From Todiramphus chloris collaris (Eukaryota; Chordata; Aves; Coraciiformes; Alcedinidae): a stretch of 64,000 nucleotides of DNA. Each line of letters begins with the position of its first letter. Positions within the stretch are counted from its first letter, which is position 1. Both the position numbers and the translations under genes were made by a program. Below the pieces are notes generated by a model that was given only the letters and a program-made list of their open reading frames with translations, searched no databases and had not been told where the DNA came from. Shown in pieces: positions 36,501 to 51,151 of this stretch. Location of the stretch: the NCBI GenBank assembly GCA_025345505.1, contig JANVCC010000030.1, positions 994,054-1,058,053 of the forward strand, read 5' to 3'.

Positions 36501-38765
36501 TCAGAATGGGTGCTCTGGCACAAGCTGTGGTGCTGCTGCAGATGGTCTGGTGGGTGGCCTGTGCTGAATACAAGCCCTCAAGAGATAAATACTTGCCTTG
36601 GCACTTGCAAACTGCCATAATAAGAAAGCTTTAAAAGAAAACAGCTATTTGCTTCAGGAAAGGCACCATGCAACGGTCAGTCTGCATTGCTTACCAACGC
36701 AGTGAGACAGGGAATCAAACTAAATGGCACCAGGCAGCCTAAACCCTGACCACTGAAAGCAAGGTCCATGGCAGGAATTCAGCTCTCACCATGCTTTCAC
36801 GGTGATTTACATTCACAGAAAAAAATCCGCCTGGCATCCTTGTGAGGATCCTCCAAATGACCCAGCAGGAGGCTGGAGCCAGAGGGCACAACACCAAAAA
36901 TGCCCATGTGCTGGGTCCCTGGCTGGGAGGTCTGTCAGGCACCAACTGGCAGCTCTCTCTATTTGGACAACTGCCAAAAGCCTTGGTCTTTTCTTTTTCT
37001 GACACTTTAAAAACTGTCTGAGAGCGAAGTGGAGAAATAGGCAGTCCAGCTCCTACTTCATGGGAAAAATGATATGAGCCCCTGGCCAGGTGAACAGGAA
37101 AGGAAAGAGGCATGTGACATTTCCAGCTTTCATAGTGCTATGTGGTAGCAGACATGAGAAATGACCCCCATTGCTTAAACACTTAACCCTTAGATACTTC
37201 TTCAGTTGTTGCCAGATGGAGAATCTTAGTCTGAAAGTGTAGCAGAAATACATTACAGGAAGGCACAGAGAGTTAAACAAGCCATTGAATGCTCATTTTT
37301 TAAGTTAAGTGCCTTGTGATTTACCATTCATTTCAGCAGAAATGCTACCAGCTCCCTGGGATCCATTCCATGTCTATTCCAGGGCAACACTGAACAGGTA
37401 TTGCCCAAACTAAGGGACATGTTAGGTTGCCACGGAAAAGCACTGGGGTAAGAAATACAAGCTGAAACTGCCTAGTTCAAAGGTTTGAGACAGATTTCAA
37501 GAAGGAGCAGAATTGCTCCCAATTCAGTCTTCTAGTTGCCACATCTTCCCATGATCAATCAGAGATGCTTCCAAGCCATGCTGGAGACCTGTGAGTTGAA
37601 AGCTCAACTAAGCTTTTGTATGATTATCCATATGGAGCCTTAAGTACAAATATATAATATCTGTTGACATTAATGAAAGCCTTGTAATGGACCTCTGTAC
37701 TATTCACACCTTATGAGAGCCTAAAACCACCTGGTCTTATACCAAATTCTTCACTATTTGCAGAAACAAAATCAAGACATAAAAAAAGCCTGAAACAAAC
37801 ATAAAGAAACAGAGGTAATTCTTTGGTGTCTTCTCAGAGTCAAGGTGCATGAAGGCATAGAAGAACAATGTAATTTACAGGTGGAGAGTATGTGTAACCG
37901 TCATGTAGGTATCACATTCATGTACCAGCCCCTTTCTGGGTGCAAGCACACCTAACTGATTTGGCAAAGGTTAATAACCAGGTCTTTCTTCCTTTTCAAC
38001 CACCGTATCTACAAACTGAAGCCTACTGTGGCTACTCACAATATCCAGCTCACACAAACACCTATTTCTGGTCATAGTTTCAGAACTGACTAGGTGTTAA
38101 ATATCCCAATATCATGTGAGGGGAACTAGAAAGCACTGATGTTCAGAGTGTTGTGTCATCACATGTAGCATGACATATTCTAATGTTATACCTTAACATT
38201 GCCAGGACTTGTAACAGTCTGTGGAAAAAAAAGGCGGGTTTATTTTTCCTCTATCTATTTGAAGGATCAGATATTGTTAATATACAAGATATTACTACTA
38301 TCAAAAGTATTAATATAGGTCTCCTGCTGCAAGCGTCTTTTATGATCAACTACTACTAAAAATAAAGTATAATTTCACATGTGAGTGGGACTATGTGATA
38401 AAGGCATTCCTTAGCAAGCTTGTGCAGTTTACACTCCAGGCATGACTCACTCCTTACTCTGAGAAGCAAAGCCCAAGTGACCCAGCTGTGATGAGCACAC
38501 AGGCATCACAGAGGCAGTTTCCTTAGCAACACGAGCCACTTGAAAACATCCAAACATCTTTTGGCTCCTGCTCACTGTCCCTTGAAGTTGCGGCTAAATA
38601 AGTGGATGCTGAATGGATTTTTATGTATGTAACTGGATTCTTACCTGAATTTCATATGTACAATCAATATATCACAAAGCAAACCCTTTTGTTTGCAAGC
38701 AAGTTAACTTTTGCTACTGAGCTGACTTCAGGCTTAATATGAAAAATAACTTTTTTTTTTTTTTT

Positions 38766-39168
38766 CCCTACTATGTTATGTCCAAACGCTGCCCGGGCTC
38801 ATAAGCCAATAAAGCAAGCAGCTTGTAGGGCCTCAGCTGATACTAGTTGTAATTAGGGACCTGCTAAAGTTAATGAAATTATGGCAATTTGGAGCAATCA
38901 TCCTAGGATGTTCTGGTTGGTTGGGGGGTGGGTGTGTCTGAGTGTGGTTCCAGGTGCTCATGATCAAGGTGAGATTAAGAGCAGATAAACAGCTCACCCG
39001 GGGCAGGGCTGCTTTGTTTAGGACAGTTTTCTGGAGTTTCTTACGGAGATATTTTGAGGAAGAATGCTTTTTGGAGGTGCTGGACTAAGGAGTTGGGAGC
39101 TCTTTGAAAGGGAAAAGACGCTTGTGAGCAGGCGGAGAAGCACTATTTGTCCATTCAAGGTATTGTGC
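38766..39168 (+). promoter_or_regulatory. Candidate regulatory element or non-coding first exon
   Basis: A stretch with several CpG sites in a CpG-poor neighbourhood. It has a CCAAT motif (AGCCAATAAAG, about 38804), homeodomain-type TAATTAG and TTAATGAAATTA motifs, a weak GATAAA box near 38983, and ends at a good plus-strand donor, TTCAAG|GTATTG, at 39168/39169. This could be a promoter plus first exon of a transcript antisense to KCNMB2, or a conserved enhancer. No coding potential was recognised. The call rests on motifs only. Confidence 0.25.
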
Positions 39169-42100
39169 TTAGTAGTCTGAAGCCTTTCCTTTATATTTGT
39201 GCATTGTTTCTGAAAGTACCTTCACTCTTTGTATTGCTGTCTTCAGGGGTAAAGTGTGCTCACTGTATTGCATCAAGATCCCCGTTTTTGTGTTTGCTGT
39301 AATCTGTATTGAAATTCAGTGAGGCTGAATGTCTGTGCATTTCTCCTTCAATGTAGGCAGGTGGTTGTGGAAGAATTGTGTACAAATGAGTGTATTGATT
39401 TATGCCTATCCCTGTTTGATAGGAGCAGATGGGGGTTTTCAGAGTTTTAGTTCAACTAATGAAGTGTGCTAAACACAGCCTAGTTCTTCTGCTATTGCAT
39501 ATGGATTATTTTTGATGTCATCAAGTCCCTTTTGAAGTACTGTAGAAGGTGAAACAGAGACAGCTTTATAGGCAATAATAACAGAATGTTATTATTTAGG
39601 CTAAAATGAATCAATATTTGGAAAAATCTACTCTTAGTAATAAAACCTTGCCTCAGGGAGGCTGATCATTGCTGCCTGTAAGGACAGTGTCTGTATCAGG
39701 TGGGACAGTATGTTAATAGTATTAAAGAAAGTCTGAGTGCTCCTGTGGCCATCAAAAGGCAATGCTGGGGTTTCATCTTAGGGGGAATGCAAAGATGCAG
39801 CCAGGAGTAGAGGCACGTGGGTGCTAAGTCATCCAAAATGGGGAAAGTAAGATATGGGAGATAAAGATTGAGTTGCAATGTTGCACAGGGGACAAGTGCT
39901 GGTGGTAGCCTGCTGGGTGGTGGGAGGGGATGTAAATCTCATTCTTGAGGTCTAGGTTGGGCATGGCATAGGGACAAGTTTCAGTTAAAGGCAGAGGAAG
40001 AATAAAGTGAATTTGGAGAATATGTGAAATGGTAGCAATTTGAACTTTTGGGGGGCTTGTCCCTCGTAGCCCTTGATGGCGATCTTGTCCCCATCTGGAG
40101 CCCAGCATGAGGCTACCTGACCGGCTTTTCCAGGGTTGCTTGTTCCTTCTGGCATTAGAAGCATGTGGCTTGGGCTGTGTTATGTTGACACTTGTTCTAT
40201 AAAACTGACAGCAATGATGAATGATAGCTCATATTTTTGTAATGTCTTCTTCAGTATACCTAACTACATATCACTGACAACATTTTTGAAAGCTGGACTT
40301 GAGCCACCTTCTTGAAGAATCGGCAATAGTTTGGCCATGGACATACAACAGGAAGCCCTAGTCTTGCTGTCTCTTCTCCATGCTGACTACCTTTCCCAGA
40401 TAGACAATCTTTCCTTACAGCATGTGCTGTATATCTAGAACTGCCTAGAGGGTCTTTAAGGATGTTAAGTGCTCAACTTGAGGATCTGGTTGATCTCAGC
40501 TTAATGCTCAACTAGCAAAGGTAGCTGTGGAGTTTGAACAGGTGTATGTGCTCTAGTCAGTGTTATTGGATGAGAGCAGCCATCTGTAGTACCAGACAGC
40601 GTGTCTAATGACATACTGCTGGAGGAGTTCAGGGCTAGACTGTAGCAATTAGGTTAAATGTAACTGAGGGAACCCATTTTGGTAGTTTTGCAAAGATTAC
40701 AAGCAATTAAAGAACACATGAGTCTTCTTTCTATCCTCAGTCCATGACACAGGTCAGGACTTCTGGTTGTTTGTGGGCTGAATCTGTTATTGACCATTAT
40801 ATTCCTTGGTATGAACTGAACTTTCAGCCTCTGAATTCATTCCAGTTAACCATAGTGAAAACAAGTGTGATACATTTGTCTCACATAATGAGTTTGCCTG
40901 TGTGGAAGCTGCGGACTGATTTACAACTGTGGCTGTGTACTTGTATCAGGTGCCATTCTGGAATGCCTGCTTTCTTGTGTGGCATGATGGTCCCTCCTGC
41001 AGATGCTAGGCACTTGGCTTTCTGGTGCCCTAATGAAATTTGCTGTTTCTCAGTTGAGGGTGTGGTTGTAAGGATAAAGAAGATGGGTTAAACTCACTTG
41101 GTCCTTTATGGTGGATTCTGGTAGACCTCATCTGCTCAAACATTTTACCCTGCTTTATCTGACCCCGCTGACATTTGCCACTTGCTGGTCTTTTTGATTC
41201 AACAGCACAAAATGAAAGCTGTGATTTGTACTTCATAAGGATGATGGGAGTTGGAGCTTTTAAGCACCTTATGTATATGCAGAGGAGACTAATGCACTTG
41301 AGGCAGTGACTACACTAAAGACTACTTTAAATCAGCAAGTGTGGGCCTGAGTGGAGTTTGAACAAGCTGTGTACTTATGCAATTAAGGTGAAGCTACCTG
41401 CTTCTTGAGCACTTAGAGCACTTGATAATGACAGAGGTAGGTCAGCTGTGATGTGGCCAGCTATTTAATCCCCAAATAGAGGGAAATTGGTACCTATGCT
41501 TCATGGAGGAGACTGTGAGTTTCTGTCTTGGGCTCAGATCCTGAGGAGTGATTTTTAGCAGCACCTGTGCTCTTGTTTTGCTGGTGGCTTTCCTTATTTT
41601 TAAGGATCAGGAGGTCGAAATCAATTCCAAAAATAACAAGAGTACAGTTTGAGCTCATGAGATCAGGAGTAGATGTGTACTTGAAGAAAAAAATATTTTG
41701 AAAGAACTAGTGATTTTATAATTGCTGTAAAGGATTGACACAAGGGACAATTTTTTCCACCAAGTGAAACAGAATATAAGTAAACAAAATTTCCAGATTC
41801 TGTTTTCAGCTTGTCCATCAGCTTGTGTCCGGAAGCAACCAAGCATCTTCTCTGCTTTTGCTTCCTGTAGACAAGGCAAAGCAATGATTTGGAGCAGAGG
41901 TGTCCTGTGGCTTTAAGACTGTACAGTGATGGAACGTTTTGGTGAAAGCTCCTATGGAGATATAAAATGATTAATCTGCAGGCATCTGAGAACACTTATG
42001 ACTTTTGGTCCTGTATCTGTTATTTCACTGACAGGACTGTTAATATCTTGTAATGTACGTCAGGCCATATCTTAATGACTAAAAAGTGTCTGTCTTATCT

Positions 42101-45100
42101 CTAACTAGTGAGAAATGTGATTATTTTAAATACTGTAACTTCTATTAACCAGTCAGACAAGTGGTATTAAATGGTTTTAATAACATGGCTGGAGACTTGT
42201 TTTGAGGTGGTAAAAGAAAACTACAGCTCCAGGACTGTTGTTGGGGCAATGCAGAATGCTAGCAGCAGCCTTGGAGACCATCAGATGGAGGGCAGAGGGT
42301 TGGAGGAGGGAGATAAAACAGTTTGCAGTGTCATATCCAGCATTTTAGAGGACAGCTGGGGAAGTAAGATCTGGGTGGGAGAGGGGAAATCTGATAAGTA
42401 TGACAGAGTTGTGGGATGCTGAAGGATGAACATGTGTAGAGGCAAATGATCCAACTTGCCACCACTTGCTAGGCTACCTGTCTGCAGGTCTATCATAGGA
42501 GATGGAGGGGAGACCTAACTAATCCATTAGTTTAATAAAATGTTTTTATGTTTTACTATTGCATTTCTTTAACACTTCCAAACTTCACTGCATATACATG
42601 AGCAGAAAGGGGTCGAGGACAGTTCAGTTCAGGGTGTTCAGTTGGCTATGACGAGTTGTTCTAGACCTCTCAAAACCAAACACAAAACCCTAAACAATCC
42701 AAAGCTGACAAAACAGCAGGCTCTCCTGCCAGGCAGTGCTCAGGTGGCTGGCATCCTCTTTATGACTGGGATTGCACCCAGGGCTGATCCTCCACTGCTG
42801 CTTCCCCAGCTGCTCACCACCCTGTCTGTGTGCTCCTGTCTCCTCCTAGCCCTAATTTAATGTATATGGCAGGAATGAACTTGTGGGTGGTCCCTCCCAC
42901 CTCTGCCTCCTGTGACAAACTGCTTGCTGCCAGGTGTTTGGAGCTTCCTGCACACTGTGTAGAGCTCTCACTGATGTTCAAGAGCTTTGTGGAGCTTGCC
43001 ATGTGCCGGGGAGGATGTGTGGGACCTAACAAGCTGTGTAGCTCTCTGCATAGAGCTGGTCATGGAGTGTTGTCCTAGACCTTGTGCAGAGTGGGAGGGG
43101 AGAGGGCTGGAGATGGGATGAGGGGAAGAAAAGATCTTTTCCTTCCACACTAAGACTTTGTGCTGACAGCAAATCTCACCTAGGAGCAGCCTTTGTCTCC
43201 TAATGCTGACCTGCTAATAGCTGGAAATCAGCCTGCAGTGCTGAGATCTGGGAGGTCTGCCAGCAGCAGTGGGATGCTTTTCATCATGCTCCCCTGCCTC
43301 TGAAACTTCCAGTGCTTCTTAAATCCAGGCAGCTTCACTCAGAGTTAATTAACTATGTATTATTGGAGACAGACTTTGGTTTTTAAGCAGAATAAATATA
43401 CCTGGCTAGAACATGGATGGGCTTAATCTATTTCTGAGATTATTTTTTTCACTCTTATGATACACATTTTGTGACCTCACCAGCTTTTACATATTGGCAG
43501 TAGATGAGAAACAGAGTTAATAATGGTCAGTCTTCTAAGTTTGCTAGATCTCTAGTGTGTTCAGTTCAAATAAACCCTGTACAGAACCTAATTAGTGAGA
43601 AACAGTGGGATCTTTCAAAGTTATGATTAAAGGCAATTTAAAATCTCCACTGATATTAGCAAAAGCATAAAACTGTTGCTGAACATACCAGTAAGCAAGA
43701 CCACTTTACCAACTGAGAGGTGCAGCTGACCTGTTTTAGAAATGGGTATGGCTCTGCTGAGCAAATTAAGAGTTAATTCCTGTACAACATCAGTCAGTTT
43801 TAGCCAGTTATTGGTCCTGCACATTCCTGACAGTGCAGCTGGGAAATATTTGAGTCCTAAGTGGCAGGTATGGGCTTGTGCTTAAGGGTGAGTATGGTGC
43901 TAAGTGAAGCCAATTTGATTTGGACCCATCCCAGTGAAGAATATTGATGTGTACCTGAAGCACAAGGGTTACAAGCATCTGTGAGGCTGCATCAGGAGTG
44001 CAGCATTTTCAGTTCTGTGCTGGAGAAGATTAACCTTGTTTCATTTGTGGTGAAATACCTACTGAAATTGCATTGCCTCATGCTCTTGTTGATAAATATT
44101 CCACCCAACAGCATTTACTTGTACATAGGCACATATAACTAAATCCACTTCTGAGAGTTTTGCTGCCAAGTTCAACTGCCACAAACTCTTCCTGTAAAAG
44201 TGCATTTCTGTAGCTGCAGTGTAATAACCCGGTTGTAGACCTCTAGTTAAATGCGTGTTAAAGTCTAGGGTCAAGCCACCTAGCAGTAAATTAATGGTTC
44301 ATAATGTAAGTTACTGCTGTGATACCTCTCTTCCATTAAGAGAGGCGCTTACTTGCTGTAAGTGGCTTATATGTCCAGCATAATTGTCTGTGGCTTGCAC
44401 CTGCATAACTGAAGGTATCTGTTGCATTTAAACAAGATTATATGAGCCAAAAGCATTGTTCAGCCCCAGACACTGCCCAGCCACAATGTCCTAAAGGGGA
44501 GACTCTCTTGGGAATTGGAACTCCTGACATGTCCCTCTGTGCATCACTTCAAGTAGGCTCACACAGACCCCTTCACTGATTGTGTTTTGCCTCTGCTTGC
44601 CCTTTACCTGGAGGGGTATTACAAGCATCAATACTTCTGTACTTGCAGCCTCTAAACAAGCACGCATGCAAAAGCCAGGAGACTCCTTAGCTACTGCTAC
44701 CCCTCTGCTGACACAACGTGCAGCATCTGGTTATTGGTATATATATCTACCAAATGATCTTTAAATATAAAGAGGCAGTGTTGGGTCATTCAGGACACAT
44801 GCAATAATCCAGTCTTCTGGGCTGCCTCCAAGCTTTTGGATAGCCTGGATGGTAAGGTTCAGCCCTCAGCATTGGGACCTCCCCAGCATTCTGCCACTTG
44901 GCATGCAAAGAGGCACAGAGAAGGGGTGACTTCTCTGGCTCATTTAAAAGAAAGAGTAGAAAGGGAAATAAAACATTTACCAGCTTTGAAGGTGGGAAGA
45001 GTGCTGAGGCCTTCTGCTTTCCTTTCCCATTGCTGTATTTCTTGTGTCTCTTGGGCCCCATGTTGCAAATCCTATGCTCTCATCTGAAGAGCACTGGCTG

Positions 45101-47149
45101 TGGGCTCCCTCCAGACCTGTTGATGGAATCTGGGTCATTCAGAAAAGGTTGTCAGGAAGGATCCTGCACCTCCCTGCTGTGCTGGTGCTGAGCTTTGCCT
45201 TCCAGGGAGTGTGAGGGGTTGGGCTGCTTCTGACCGCTGCTTCCAAAAAACCCACTGCAGCTTCAGGACTCCTGGGGTGTCACCCACGGTGACTAGCTGA
45301 GGTAAAACAATGTGGGGGCCCTGTGCTGGGGACACAAGGAAATACCCTCTGGATCCACCTAAGTACTTTTTCGTGTGGGGAGAAGTCAATGGCTGAAACC
45401 AGCACAGTGTCCCTGTGAGACAAAACCCACCTGGCCTGCCATGGGGCTGCTAGTGAATAAGGGGATTTCTAGTAAGGCAACAAAGCCTTTCTGGGGGACA
45501 GGATTTCTTCAAGTGTGACTGAATTATGACTGAAAGCTAATCTGGTTGTTTCATAAATTTTCCCAATGCCTAGACTCCATGCTCAGTAACAGACTCTGTA
45601 TATGCCAAGAAACAGATTTCCAGGAACACCATGTGAGAATATATGCATGTGGAGGTCTAGAGCAAGCTACATCAGTTTCTTTGTATTTTAGCTTGGTCTG
45701 TAACAAAATCTCTCCCCATTCCAACACCAGTTTAATACAGATATGCTGTCAAGCATCATGCCTTGATGGAGGCCAGCCTTTATTTGGCAGTTCATATTCC
45801 TTGCAAATCCCCATCTCCTTCCTTGACCTTATTCTAGGTATTTACACAAACATTTGTGACAACAAGCTGAACTCTGAAGCCAGTGTTTAGACTACTGTCA
45901 ACCTCCTACTCATTTACTGCAGTTACAATTTTCAAGCAAGGGCAGCATGCAGGTACTTTTCCAGCCCAGGGACCACACCATACAGGGGCTATGCTGCTGT
46001 TAGTCCCTGTGTTCAGACCAGCTTTGCTGCATAATAAAAAGTCACATGAGTGATGAATTTCCAAGACTTTCCAGATTTAAGTGAAGACTTAAGTTCCTGT
46101 CTGGAAACTTTTTGTTCAGCTGCAGGGTTTTATCCAAATTATTTAAATGTTCATTGCCTCAGTTTCTCCATTTGTAAATCCCCAACTTGCTTGTTTGCAG
46201 TTTTTGAATTAAAAGCACTGTGAAAGATATGGTTCATGTTCTAGCAGATGCTGCTTGTACGCATTTGGGAAAACAAACTCTGAATGCTTTCTGGGGAGTA
46301 CAGATATACCAAATTAGCCCAAGGCTGGAATAACAGCACTGTTGTGGTGTAGCACAATATTTGTAAACTGGGGAGTGTGTGGAAGTTTGTGGTCTGCCCG
46401 TGGGAAGACTGTGAGGTTCCTGCTTCCTCAGCCCCTCTCAGTTTTAAATGCAAGAAGATAAATTACTTGAGCTTCACCCTAAAGTGAATAAAGATCATAA
46501 ATATAAAGTCAAATAAGACCCAGTAGTGCATGAAAGCTGAGAGTCTGTTTTAATTTGCTGCTGCTACGACACCTTTAATTTGTCTGGCACAGCTTGGAAG
46601 CAGAGCAAGCAAATGCTGTATCAGTCCCTGTGTGTGAAGTTGGAGAGCAATGTCTAGTGAGTTACCACTGGCTATGAGCCATGGCTTGGAATTTCCTGGG
46701 AATTTCTTTGTGGTGCTGAAAGTAGCTTTATATTAACAAGTGTTTCCTGTGCCCCTTCCCTACCCCATATGCTGTTTTCAGTCTCTCTTGCAGTGTTCTA
46801 GAGTATTTTGCTTTCCAAATGAAGCCCACAGGGTACTCTAAGTTATTCCCCTTAATAACATCATGATATTCATTGCTAATACATTACTGTAAACTGTAGC
46901 CCCAGCCCATAAATGCTACTGACAGCTAATTCCTTCCTCAGCTGAGCGAGTGTAATTTATATCTCAAAACAGCACTTGAAATTGTTTGCCTATAATGTCC
47001 TTCACTTGAATCCTCAGTTAAAGCCTGCTTGTGCCAGCCCCTTGTCAGAAGTAACCACACTATTAAATCCTTTTCCAGGGTGCACTTAGCAGGAAAGCCT
47101 GAACTTGCTCTAATACACGCTTTAATCTTTGCTCCCCTGAACTTCACAG

Positions 47150-47220
47150 CATCCTCTCTAAGCTCTTGGCACTGTCCCGAACACCGCAGCGCGTTCTGCA
47201 GCTCCCCCGTTAAGGATCAG
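47150..47220 (+). other. Candidate 71-nt non-coding exon with local CpG cluster
   Basis: Preceded by a pyrimidine-rich acceptor, CTCCCCTGAACTTCACAG, and followed by a donor, GATCAG|GTAAAG. Inside, 47176-47210 contains five CpG sites, unusual for this window. One frame is open through it but resembles no known protein. It may be an exon of a plus-strand non-coding RNA, or chance. Confidence 0.2.
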
Positions 47221-50200
47221 GTAAAGATCAGGTTTACCTTAGGTAGCAGCGGAGCAGTAGTGCCCAAAATGGAGATTTCAATGGGATCTGACAGGGTGAT
47301 TTTCCTTCTCATCTACATACTTCTGTAGTTTCCACCTTTGGGAAAACAGTCTATCTACAAGCAGGAGGATTCCATATATCTTGTCTCTTGATGTAGCTGA
47401 ATATTTCTCACCGTTCTTGCTGTTTCCAGGCAGTTTTAATTACTTTGCACTTTTAAATAGACGTGAAGCACCAGGGTTCAGTAATTATTCAGAAATGAGC
47501 TGCCAGAAAGAAGTGGGTGCAAAGACCCTCTGAGTAAAGTCAGCCCAAAAAAGCTGAGCACTCTCTCCAAAGCTTATTTCACAAAGCTCCTTATTATCCC
47601 CACCTTTATAAAAACTCTTCATCCCATCCACTTTTCCCGTGCATCTCCAGCTGCCTGGGCTCCTCTGGAGCATGATGGCCATCCCTGTGAGGGTGGGATG
47701 CTTGGCATGGAGTTGGTGCCTTCGCTGTCATTTAGTGAAACTCATCCCTCTCACCTGCTCCTCAGAAGAAAATTGCAGGAGTTGGGCAGGAAAGCAGGCT
47801 TACGGTTGGGGTAGTCCAGATACTGTGCTCAGCCTGTGACTGGCACTGGATCAGCAGCACCTCGCCTGGTGCTGTAACCTTTACTTTCTGAAATGCCAGG
47901 GCTGTGTAAGCAGGCATGAAGGTTTTTTTCTCCATCAATCCCTCATCCCTGTGTATCCTTGAATGTGCTGGTGTGAAATCAGGGGCTTCCCAGCCTTTCC
48001 TTCAGTCACCTCCATCGGACCACTTTGTCCTTGGGTGGTATTTGCTTTTCTGAGTCAAGAACGTGCTGGAGAGACGCTCCAGTTTGTCTCAGGCTGCTTG
48101 CTGATTTCCCATGCTGTGCGTTTGCTATTTGCTCCTATGGCAAAAACAAAAGCTGCTTATGCTGGTGTGGTCCACGTTTGGTTGTGATAGGATATTTTTT
48201 TTCCCGGTGTTTAAAATGTAAGGTCTCCTGAATTAAGAAGCTACAGCCTGTCTAGACCTTATACCAGTCAGTTTCTGATTCATCAGAGAATCTCCTTGGT
48301 AACTAGCTGTTCCTCTGTGACAATTTGCTACAAAAAAGCTCTCCCAATTTAAACATAAGATACGGTAAAAGCAGAAAGGAGCTATACCATATACCTTATA
48401 CAAAAATATATGCCTGGTGTGCATGCATCTATACTGGATATTTTCTGATGTGTGTGGGAAGCAGACTGTCAAACTGTGGATGGGAAATGTGCCCCAGCTG
48501 CACCACCTTTGCTAGGAAACCTTTTTGCTGCTCTGCATCCAGTAACCCTGTCTGCAAGCTAAATAATCCCACAGGAGAAGATATTGTTGGCATCTAACAA
48601 GGGGTTCAGCAGTTCATGCTTTAATAAACCGGATTTCTGGCCTTGTGTGGGACTGATTGCCAATTACAAAGATCTAGAGAGGGTGACTTTCTGCAGGAGG
48701 TGTGTCTGGTGTGTTTGATGCTGCCTCGTGGCTCTCCTGCTCTGGTAATGAGCCCCCACTGCCTGAGGGGGGAAGTCAGAGGGAAGGTGCTTGCTGAAGG
48801 TTTGTGTGTTTTGGTTTTTCCCCTTAAATTTTATTTCTGGGAACCAGTGTTGCTGGAAAAGTTGATCCAAGGTGAGGGTAAGAACACTTTGTGTTTGAAA
48901 TAGCTGGTAATTGTGTTCAAAAATCTGTGTAAGTGAAGAGTTTGACTCGTGAACGCCCAGCACTGGGAAGCTCTGTATTGAGAGCTGCTCAGAGTTAGAG
49001 GGATGGGGGAATGGTACAGGGGTAGAAACCAGTTTTCATGTTGCTGTGTTCTGTGCACCTACAGCCAGAAAGTTCTGATTCCCTGTGCATACAGCAGCAG
49101 TGGGATGATGCTGTTGTGCACAGGGCACTCCATGATGCTGAGCCCAGTAAGGTAGAGAAGGGGACAGACATACAATCCTAAGTGGGTGCAGCTGAGCTGC
49201 TTTCAATTTCTTTTACCAGATAAATTAGGAGTCAAAAACCATTCTTGTATTTCTCATGCAAAACTCTTCCAGCAGCCTTTTCACCTGGATCTTAGCAGAG
49301 GGTAACAGAAGGAGGATGGAGTGGGGCAAGTCCACAGCTGAGGCACTGGGTATGTTGCTCACCTTCCTCTCCATATTTTCTCACTGGCTTTACATGCTTT
49401 CTGTCTCCTGGCATTAATTTTTTTTCTGAATTAATATAACAGCAACAAAATTCCAGATCTATGAGGTGACCTTTATCCTTGCAAGAGGCTTTTGAGCCAG
49501 CTGTTAAAGCTCACCCACCTCTGGGGAAGCATCCAACAGCTGGAAGAAGGCTCAAGCAGAGCAGCTCTGGCAGTAGGGCTATTGTGTACCATGAGTTTTG
49601 GTGATTTGTGACAAAACCTGTGTTCCCATAAGGTGCAGTGGTATCTCTTATGTCTGGGCAGGAGAGACCCAGGATTGTGTACTCTGCTTGGGGAGGTCTG
49701 AGACAGCCCTACTCAGATTCAGACCTGTTGTTTCAGGGTGTTTAATTCTTATCAGGCAAAAGCTAGGGTGTAAAATGTGCTGCTGCTACTAGCAAGATCT
49801 AAATTGTTCAAACCTCCATTTACCAAGCAACAAGGGAGATGATGAACTGGTTCTGATAAATGAGTGTTGAGATAATCAAGCTCATTTTTGATGCAATTGA
49901 CCCATGTCAGGAACATGACCTGATTCTGGATAAGGGATGGATTTGTAGATAATCAAAGTTGTAAGACGCAAGACCTGACTCTCCCTACTCATCATGGATA
50001 GGGGAGAGAGATATTCATCCTTCCCCTATTCTGCCCTCCTGCTGCCCCTGTGGGTGCTGAGGTGTGGGAGGGAAGGTGAACCTCTGATGCATCCCTGACT
50101 TGCTGCAATGGGTTTTCAGGCACTAGGGGAAATACAAGAGGAAGCCTTTCCTCTCCCTCTTTCCTGCCTTTTAGGTTTTTTTTCTGAGGCTTGAAAGGAA

Positions 50201-51117
50201 GAGCAAAGCCTTTGCTGCTGTCAGGTCTTTGTGCCTCTTGGTGGGAGGGAAGCGGAGTAGCAGGTAGAGCCTCTGATGGGATGGATGTCTGTGGGGCAAG
50301 CAGGTCCTGTCTAGCTTCATCTCTAGCCTCCCTCGAAGGAGGGAAGGATGAAGGGAATTCATGTTCAATAAAGCTGGTGCCTGGTTTTGGCATCTCTAAT
50401 ACCTGGTACTATTCTGTGGCCACAGTGGCTGAAGCTACTAGGCTGGGAAGGGCAAGACAGTTTTTGTTTTGCCCACAGATGCAGGAGTTGCATCTCCCCC
50501 AAGCTATGACTCTACTACATGTCTCTCCTGGAGCAGAGGATATTCCCTTGGAGCCTGCCCTGCCCCTTGGAGGTGGTGGGCAGACCTAGAGACAGGCTGC
50601 TTACCCTTGCTGAAGGTCTGGAGCATCCAGAGGGGCAGATAACAATGATTGTTATACATTTTAATTACACCACTGTGACTTGAGTAAAAAATTGTGAAAA
50701 CCTGCTTGTTTCTTGCCCCTCACACAGTGCCTGCAGCTTTTAGTTCCTTTAGCCTTCCCCTGCCAGGTGCCTGAAGACAGCATCTCCTTGGATGTATTAT
50801 TGCCTGCCTTGAGTGGTTTGGGTTACAAATTCACATTCATAAAAAAAAGCTTATGTACAGTGTTTTGTTGTTCCTCTCTCTTTTGCAATGTGTTTCTATT
50901 CTGGGGAAAGGATCAAAGGTGGCTGCAGCTATTTATAGCAGGAAGGTGTGTGGATCTGGTGCCTGCAGCCTGGGCTGGACATAGGGCTGCCTGTCTGTAG
51001 GTAGCAAGGGTGTGTCCTGCCACCAGAAGTCAGTTTGTTATTTTTCTTTTCTGTGGCTCTTCAGTTGCTGGTCTAATACTGAATAGGATTTGAACTTAAA
51101 GGTATGTCAGTGGCAGT

Positions 51118-51151
51118 AAAAAAAGAAAATTAAAAAAAGGGGGGGGTGGGG
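51118..51151. repeat. A-run and G-run low-complexity tract
   Basis: A-rich stretch followed by eight G, one T and four G. The G part has too few separated runs to call a quadruplex. Confidence 0.7.

Noticed and set aside
49992..50589. Overlapping 130-codon open frames on both strands
   Set aside because: Proline- and serine-rich translations from purine/pyrimidine-skewed DNA; no domain, no splice support.
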